This document shows positions 5,836 to 9,663 of a DNA stretch of 9,663 nucleotides, piece after piece. Source of the stretch: an uncultured Clostridia bacterium (GTDB taxonomy: Bacteria > Bacillota > Clostridia > Peptostreptococcales > Acidaminobacteraceae). The position numbers and the translations under genes are program-made. Position 1 is the stretch's first letter. The number at the start of each line of letters is the position of its first letter. The notes beneath the pieces were generated by a model, which was not told where the DNA came from, ran no database searches, and saw nothing but the letters and a program-made list of their open reading frames with translations. Where the stretch lies: positions 1 to 9,663 of the forward strand of contig CALFKA010000184.1 in NCBI GenBank assembly GCA_937880545.1, read 5' to 3'.

Positions 5836-6039
5836 ATGAAAAAAGATATCCATCCGGATTACCATGAGGTCGATGTGGTCTGCGCTTGCGGAAACACCTT
5901 CAAGACGCGTTCGACCAAAGACACCATTCGTATAGAAATCTGTTCTGCTTGTCACCCGTTCTTTACGGGAACCCAAAAAGCGCATGAGCGCGGCGGAAGA
6001 GCCGAGAGATTCAAGAAAAAATACGGCATTGAAGATTAG
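5836..6039 (+). CDS. rpmE: Ribosomal protein bL31, zinc-binding type
   Basis: 67 residues, the normal length for L31, a protein of the large ribosomal subunit at the intersubunit bridge near the central protuberance. It starts MKKDIHPDYHEV, as the family does. C16-x-C18 and C36-x2-C39 are the four zinc ligands of the type I (C+) form, so this is not the zinc-free paralogue made under zinc starvation. The tail GRAERFKKKYG matches the family. GAGGTGAT (5823-5830) is a strong ribosome site. The gene has its own promoter, and its stop codon lies inside a terminator stem, so it is mostly expressed alone, with any read-through feeding tdk. Confidence 0.97.
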   Translation: MKKDIHPDYHEVDVVCACGNTFKTRSTKDTIRIEICSACHPFFTGTQKAHERGGRAERFKKKYGIED

Positions 6040-6059
6040 AGGCAACTCTAGTCTTTTTT
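6032..6059 (+). terminator. Terminator enclosing the rpmE stop codon
   Basis: GATTAGAG (6034-6041) and CTCTAGTC (6046-6053) pair over 8 bp with one T-G around a GCAA tetraloop (GNRA type), then six T follow. The AA/TT pairs outside extend the stem to 10 bp. The rpmE stop TAG (6037-6039) is in the left arm, so a ribosome finishing rpmE would cover it and could favour read-through into tdk. Confidence 0.85.
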
Positions 6060-6102
6060 CTTCTCGTGTGAACAACGAGAACGAAGGGTAAATAATAATA
6101 TT

Positions 6103-6693
6103 ATGGCAAAACTCTATTTTCGCTATGGAGCGATGAATTCGGGAAAGACCACCGCACTTATGCAGGTGGCGTATAACTATGAAGAGAGGGGCATGAACGT
6201 GCTCCTGATGAAACCCGGGATCGATACAAAAGGGGCAGATCTCTTAGTATCGAGACTAGGCGTGACAAGAAAGGTCGACCGTCTGATTGGCGCGGAGGAC
6301 GACGTCGTCCTCTGTGTAAAAGAAGCATTGGAGGAAAAACCTCTCCACTGCATTCTTGTCGATGAGGCGCAGTTCTTTACGCCGCAGCAGATTGATGGAC
6401 TGTTTGAGATCGTGCTCGATCTTGACATTCCTGTCATTTGTTATGGGCTACGAACAGATTTTCTGATGAACGGCTTCCCCGGAAGCACTCGGCTACTTCT
6501 TTTGGCGCACTCGATTGAAGAATTGAAGACGATCTGCCGCTGTGGCAGAAAGGCCGTCATCAATGGGCGAAAAGTTAACGGGAAGTATGTCTTCTCGGGT
6601 GAGCAGGTGGCGATTGAAGACGGCAGTGAGACGACCTATGAATCGCTGTGTGGACAGTGCTACTCACGACTCAGGGAGGCAGACCGTGGCTAA
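6103..6693 (+). CDS. tdk: Thymidine kinase, type II (zinc-containing)
   Basis: 196 residues, standard for bacterial type II thymidine kinase, which phosphorylates thymidine with ATP in the salvage pathway. It starts MAKLYFRYGAMNSGKT, with the P-loop at 9-16 (K15, T16). VDEAQF at 86-91 carries the Walker B aspartate D87 and the catalytic base E88. YGLRTDF (114-120) and FPGSTRLL (125-132) follow the family. C145-x-C147 and C183-x2-C186 form the structural zinc site, and YESLCGQC contains the thymidine-binding lasso region's end. The start is set by family alignment; the only purine-rich site, AAGGG at 6084-6088, is 14 bases away, unusually far. The gap from rpmE holds a hairpin (6061-6067 with 6075-6081). 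No convincing own promoter is visible. Confidence 0.96.
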   Translation: MAKLYFRYGAMNSGKTTALMQVAYNYEERGMNVLLMKPGIDTKGADLLVSRLGVTRKVDRLIGAEDDVVLCVKEALEEKPLHCILVDEAQFFTPQQIDGLFEIVLDLDIPVICYGLRTDFLMNGFPGSTRLLLLAHSIEELKTICRCGRKAVINGRKVNGKYVFSGEQVAIEDGSETTYESLCGQCYSRLREADRG

Positions 6694-7579
6694 AATCAGC
6701 GTAGGCGGACAGGCACTGATTGAGGGCGTTCTGATGAGAGGGCCTTCAGGTATCGCGCTGTGCGTGCGAAAAGAAGATGGAGAACTGTTCTGTGAAGAGC
6801 AGGTGATTAACTCCGCCCCGGAAGGCATCTGGAAGCTTCCTGTTCTTCGGGGTGTCTTTGCGCTGGGTCAATCGCTGAAGATCGGCATCCGTGCACTAAA
6901 CCGCTCGGGAGAGTTCTTCGGTGCGGGAGAGGAGAGCAAGTTTGACCTTTGGTTGGCAAAGCGTTTTGGTGAAAAGATGGGATCCAAGATCTCCATGGCA
7001 CTGATGCTCGTCACGAGCCTCGGTCTTGCTGTGGTCTTCTTCATGGCGCTCCCGACCATTCTCGTAAGTTTTCTACAGGCGTGGATCCGTGTGCCGATTG
7101 TTCTGAGTCTCTTGGAAGGGCTAGTCAAGATGGGGTTGTTTTTTGCCTATATCCTGAGTATCCGCCGCATCCCGGAGATTCACCGCGTCTTTCAGTATCA
7201 CGGAGCCGAGCATAAAGCTGTCTATAATTATGAATCAGGGAAGCCACTCAGCGTGGAGAATGCCAAAGGGTATTCCACCCTTCATCCGCGTTGCGGTACA
7301 AGCTATGTGTTTTTCGTATTGACGCTTAGTATCCTGTTTTTCTCCTTTGTTTCTTGGACAAGTCCTCTTCTTCGCACCGCATTGAAGATCGTCTTTCTGC
7401 CTGTCGTGGCAGGGCTTGGGTTTGAACTCCTGCGCTTTACAGCGTCTGAAAAACCGTGGGTCCGTTTTCTCCGTGCGCCGGGACTCATGCTTCAGAAGAT
7501 CACGACGGCCGAACCCGATGACAAGCAGCTCGAGGTGGCGATCGAAGCTCTCAAGAGAGTCGTACCCGGTGAAAGCTAG
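6686..7579 (+). CDS. yqhQ: DUF1385 family membrane protein (YqhQ-like)
   Basis: 297 residues from a GTG at 6686, chosen because AGGGAGG (6673-6679) lies six bases upstream and because the product then begins (M)AKISVGGQALIEGVLMRGP, the conserved start of the family. The frame stays open upstream inside tdk, but that part is only overlap. About four membrane segments are visible (roughly 104-130, 137-158, 205-224 and 230-250). Between them sit the conserved HGAEHK (172-177) and HPRCGTS (200-206) motifs, whose His, Glu and Cys residues have led to the label predicted metal-dependent enzyme. The biochemical role is not established. It overlaps tdk by eight bases and prmC by eleven, and its position between tdk and prmC-prfA is common in Clostridia. 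Confidence 0.92.
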   Translation: MAKISVGGQALIEGVLMRGPSGIALCVRKEDGELFCEEQVINSAPEGIWKLPVLRGVFALGQSLKIGIRALNRSGEFFGAGEESKFDLWLAKRFGEKMGSKISMALMLVTSLGLAVVFFMALPTILVSFLQAWIRVPIVLSLLEGLVKMGLFFAYILSIRRIPEIHRVFQYHGAEHKAVYNYESGKPLSVENAKGYSTLHPRCGTSYVFFVLTLSILFFSFVSWTSPLLRTALKIVFLPVVAGLGFELLRFTASEKPWVRFLRAPGLMLQKITTAEPDDKQLEVAIEALKRVVPGES

Positions 7580-8357
7580 CTCTGTATTTGGAAAGAAGGC
7601 TCATCGACTACTTCTTCAGAAAGTGACGGGGAAGAGTGCCGAGGAGTTATTTTTGGCGCCGGAGACAGAACTGAGCGTAGAGGAAGAGATGGAGTTTTCC
7701 CTTCTGGTGAATAAGCTTGAAGAAGGTGTTCCCCTCGCCTATCTCTTAGGAGAGCAGGAGTTCTACGGAAGAACATTTACTCTCAGTGAAGATGTGTTGA
7801 TCCCGCGACCGGAGACAGAAGGTCTCTTGGAAAGAACGCTATCTTTTGAAGCACAGCGTGTTCTGGAACTCTGTACAGGAAGCGGTATTCTGGCTGTGAG
7901 TCTCGCCCTTGAAGGCAGAGATGTGAGCGCAGTGGATATTAGCCCGCAAGCGCTGCAGGTAGCCAAGAAAAATGCACTGAGATATGGAGTCCGGGTCCAC
8001 TTTTTAGAAGGCGATCTCTTTGCGCCTGTACAGGGCACCTTTGATATGATCCTCGCCAATCCCCCGTATATTGACTCAGAGGAGTTGAAAGGACTGGCGG
8101 TCGCTTCGCAGGAGCCTCTTCTGGCACTCGATGGCGGCGTCAGAGGGATGGAAGTGATTGAGAGGATCTTAGAGGAAGCGCCTAAATACCTGAAGGAAGA
8201 CGGAGTACTTCTTCTGGAAATGGGATGGGATCAGGCAGAAGAAGTGAAAAAGAAGGCGACACACTATGAGTGTGTTACGATAGAAAGAGATCTCTTCGGG
8301 CGAGATCGGTACGTCATAGCCCGATCAGGGAGGAAGCATGCTGGAAAAGTTAGATAA
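7569..8357 (+). CDS. prmC: Peptide chain release factor N5-glutamine methyltransferase
   Basis: 262 residues from a GTG at 7569; the frame is open further upstream, but that part overlaps yqhQ and is unlike the family. The enzyme uses S-adenosylmethionine to methylate the glutamine of the GGQ motif in release factors. Its marks are the short helical N-terminal substrate domain (1-75, with LAYLLGEQEFYGRTF), IPRPETE (78-84), the SAM loop VLELCTGSGILA (98-109), the acidic AVDIS (121-125) and the catalytic NPPY (164-167), followed by EPLLALDGG (182-190) and LLLEMG (214-219). The N-terminal domain is somewhat shorter than the usual 280-residue proteins. The ribosome site is weak (GAGAG at 7555-7559), so expression probably depends on coupling to yqhQ. 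It overlaps prfA by 20 bases. Confidence 0.94.
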   Translation: MKASSVFGKKAHRLLLQKVTGKSAEELFLAPETELSVEEEMEFSLLVNKLEEGVPLAYLLGEQEFYGRTFTLSEDVLIPRPETEGLLERTLSFEAQRVLELCTGSGILAVSLALEGRDVSAVDISPQALQVAKKNALRYGVRVHFLEGDLFAPVQGTFDMILANPPYIDSEELKGLAVASQEPLLALDGGVRGMEVIERILEEAPKYLKEDGVLLLEMGWDQAEEVKKKATHYECVTIERDLFGRDRYVIARSGRKHAGKVR

Positions 8358-9402
8358 TATTGAGAAAAAATATCGGGAACTGGAGACAATGATCTCTGAC
8401 CCCGAGGTGATTGCCGACAATCGGCAGTGGCAGAAATACATGAAAGAGCACAGTGACCTGACGCCGCTCGTAGAGAAGATTGTGCAATATCGCCAGAATC
8501 TCGAGGAGATGGAGGGGGCGGAAGAGTTGCTTAGCTCAAGCGACCCCGAAATGCGTGAACTTGCTGAGATGGAGCATGAGCTTCTCAAAGAAAAAGATGA
8601 GACGCTCAAAGAAGAGCTCAAAGTACTCCTTCTGCCAAAAGACCCGAGCGATGAAAAAGACGTTATTTTGGAAGTGCGTGCCGGTGCCGGCGGAGATGAA
8701 GCCGGACTCTTTGCGGCAGAGCTTCTTCGCATGTACATGCGCTATGCAGAAAACCATCGGTGGAAGACGGAGATGATCGACTACTCGGAGAACGAAGTGG
8801 GCGGCATCAAGGAAGCCTCCGTACAAATTAAGGGAAAAGGCGCCTATTCCAAGCTCAAGTTTGAGTCGGGAACGCACCGCGTACAGCGCGTCCCCGAGAC
8901 AGAAAGTGGTGGCCGCATTCACACCTCGACTGCGACGGTGGCGGTGCTCCCTGAAGCGGACGAGTTGGACTTTGAGATCGACCCCAATGATATCCGCACC
9001 GATGTATTCCGCTCCTCCGGCCACGGCGGCCAGTCCGTCAACACGACCGACTCGGCGGTGCGCCTGACACATCTTCCGACCGGCATGGTCGTCACCTGTC
9101 AGGACGGAAAGAGCCAGCAGATGAACAAGGAGCAGGCCATGAAAGTCCTGCGGTCGCGTCTGTTTGACAAGATGCGAAGTGAGCAGGAGCAGGCGATCGC
9201 CAGTGAGAGAAGACTGCAGATTGGGACGGGAGACCGCTCCGGGAAGATCCGCACCTATAACTTTCCTCAGGGTCGCATCACCGATCACCGTATCCACCTG
9301 AGTGTATATCAGCTCGAGAACTTCATGCTCGGTCAGATCGATGAGATGATCGAGGCGCTGGCAACGAATTATCAGGCAGAACTCCTGCAATCTATGGAAT
9401 AA
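8338..9402 (+). CDS. prfA: Peptide chain release factor 1
   Basis: 354 residues, full length. RF1 reads UAA and UAG stop codons and triggers peptide release. The N-terminal helical domain (1-100) is followed by RAGAGGDEAGLFAAEL (114-129). The codon-recognition P-x-T motif is P186-E-T188 in RVPETESGGRIHTST, as in Bacillus-type RF1 and unlike the SPF motif of RF2. The catalytic SGHGGQ has GGQ at 230-232, with Q232 the target of PrmC, encoded just upstream. The C-terminal GTGDRSGKIRTYNFPQGRITDHR (296-318) also follows the family. GGGAGGA (8328-8334) gives a good ribosome site. This symbol is the release factor, not the Listeria virulence regulator of the same name. A terminator-like hairpin follows. 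Confidence 0.98.
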   Translation: MLEKLDNIEKKYRELETMISDPEVIADNRQWQKYMKEHSDLTPLVEKIVQYRQNLEEMEGAEELLSSSDPEMRELAEMEHELLKEKDETLKEELKVLLLPKDPSDEKDVILEVRAGAGGDEAGLFAAELLRMYMRYAENHRWKTEMIDYSENEVGGIKEASVQIKGKGAYSKLKFESGTHRVQRVPETESGGRIHTSTATVAVLPEADELDFEIDPNDIRTDVFRSSGHGGQSVNTTDSAVRLTHLPTGMVVTCQDGKSQQMNKEQAMKVLRSRLFDKMRSEQEQAIASERRLQIGTGDRSGKIRTYNFPQGRITDHRIHLSVYQLENFMLGQIDEMIEALATNYQAELLQSME

Positions 9403-9428
9403 TTTCCAAAAGAAGAAGAAGGATTAGT

Positions 9429-9470
9429 GAGCTCCCTTTCCATGAGTGAAAGCGGAGCTCTCTGTGTTTA
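9429..9470 (+). terminator. Terminator-like hairpin after prfA
   Basis: A 12-bp stem: GAGCTCC (9429-9435) with GGAGCTC (9454-9460), and CTTTC (9436-9440) with GAAAG (9448-9452), with one bulged C at 9453 and a 7-base loop. The tail TCTGTGTTTATT is only moderately T-rich, so termination may be incomplete, but the position 27 bases after prfA fits the end of the operon. Confidence 0.65.
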
Positions 9471-9641
9471 TTCAGTAGAAATGTGACATGCCTTAGAAAT
9501 GACTAAATGATAGAGATAGATTCCAATGAATTCAATTGTTTGAAACGGATCAAATCATCTTTAATTATCCCCTTGGATGGGTAAGAACTAGGTACATCGG
9601 CGGATAATGGTTAGATTTCAAAGTAAACGCAACACCCATTG

Positions 9642-9659
9642 AAAAAACGGACCATCCGT
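9642..9659 (-). terminator. Possible minus-strand terminator at the right edge
   Basis: On the minus strand ACGGA-TGG-TCCGT (9659-9647) forms a 5-bp stem with a 3-base loop, followed by five more T (9646-9642). It would end a converging gene beyond the window. The stem is short and could be part of a larger one cut by the edge. The preceding 9471-9641 shows no gene; a TTGAAA/AATTAT pair (9540-9545, 9563-9568, 17-base spacer) is a weak promoter candidate. Confidence 0.3.
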
Positions 9660-9663
9660 GATG

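Noticed and set aside
6542..6685. Upstream extension of the yqhQ frame
   Set aside because: It lies wholly inside tdk; the GTG at 6686 has a strong ribosome site and gives the conserved family N-terminus.
7416..7568. Upstream extension of the prmC frame
   Set aside because: It lies inside yqhQ and adds an Arg/Ser-rich stretch unlike any PrmC.
8536..9390. 284-codon open frame on the minus strand opposite prfA
   Set aside because: It is the mirror of a strongly conserved gene, has no ribosome site and shows no family motif.

Overview
The window reads as a low-complexity stretch of a Gram-positive, Firmicutes-type chromosome. The evidence is strong AGGAGG-type ribosome binding sites, sigma-A promoters with 17-base spacers, classic hairpin-plus-U-tract terminators, a lipobox lipoprotein, and the gene order rpmE - tdk - yqhQ (DUF1385) - prmC - prfA, which is known from Clostridia and relatives. 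Base composition looks balanced rather than AT-rich. A Tissierellia/Peptoniphilaceae-like anaerobe is a reasonable guess, but rank below phylum is inference. I saw no tRNA, rRNA, CRISPR array, insertion sequence or phage gene.

Layout. (1) 1-1123: the 3' part of a gene for a long coiled-coil protein with X-X-X-Leu-X-X-Gly heptads, closed by a terminator. (2) 1127-3230: a compact four-gene operon with a near-consensus promoter and a palindrome on the expected transcription start. It encodes a membrane-anchored FMN-binding protein, a cysteine-free MarR-family regulator and two different flavodoxin-fold oxidoreductases, one with an iron-sulfur-flavoprotein cysteine cluster. All junctions overlap. 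(3) 3259-3684, minus strand: a GNAT acetyltransferase with a C-terminal cysteine motif. (4) 3685-4177: a gene-free interval holding the GNAT promoter, a plus-strand terminator with no obvious gene before it, a GC-rich patch with a hairpin, and the leader of the next gene. (5) 4178-5584: a three-module lipoprotein of unknown function with its own terminator. (6) 5767-9470: the housekeeping block. rpmE has its own promoter and a terminator that contains its stop codon. It is followed by tdk, yqhQ, prmC and prfA, where the last three junctions overlap. (7) 9471-9663: no gene; a possible minus-strand terminator lies at the right edge.

How the genes work together. In the housekeeping block PrmC methylates the GGQ glutamine of the release factor encoded immediately downstream, so enzyme and substrate are translationally linked. 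L31 is a ribosomal protein, Tdk salvages thymidine, and YqhQ is a conserved membrane protein without a firm role. The MarR/flavin operon is the most interesting part. It looks like an inducible redox module that could pass electrons between cytoplasmic NAD(P)H-dependent flavoproteins and a flavin held at the outer membrane face, in response to a small ligand. The gene content is read directly; the electron route and inducer are inference.
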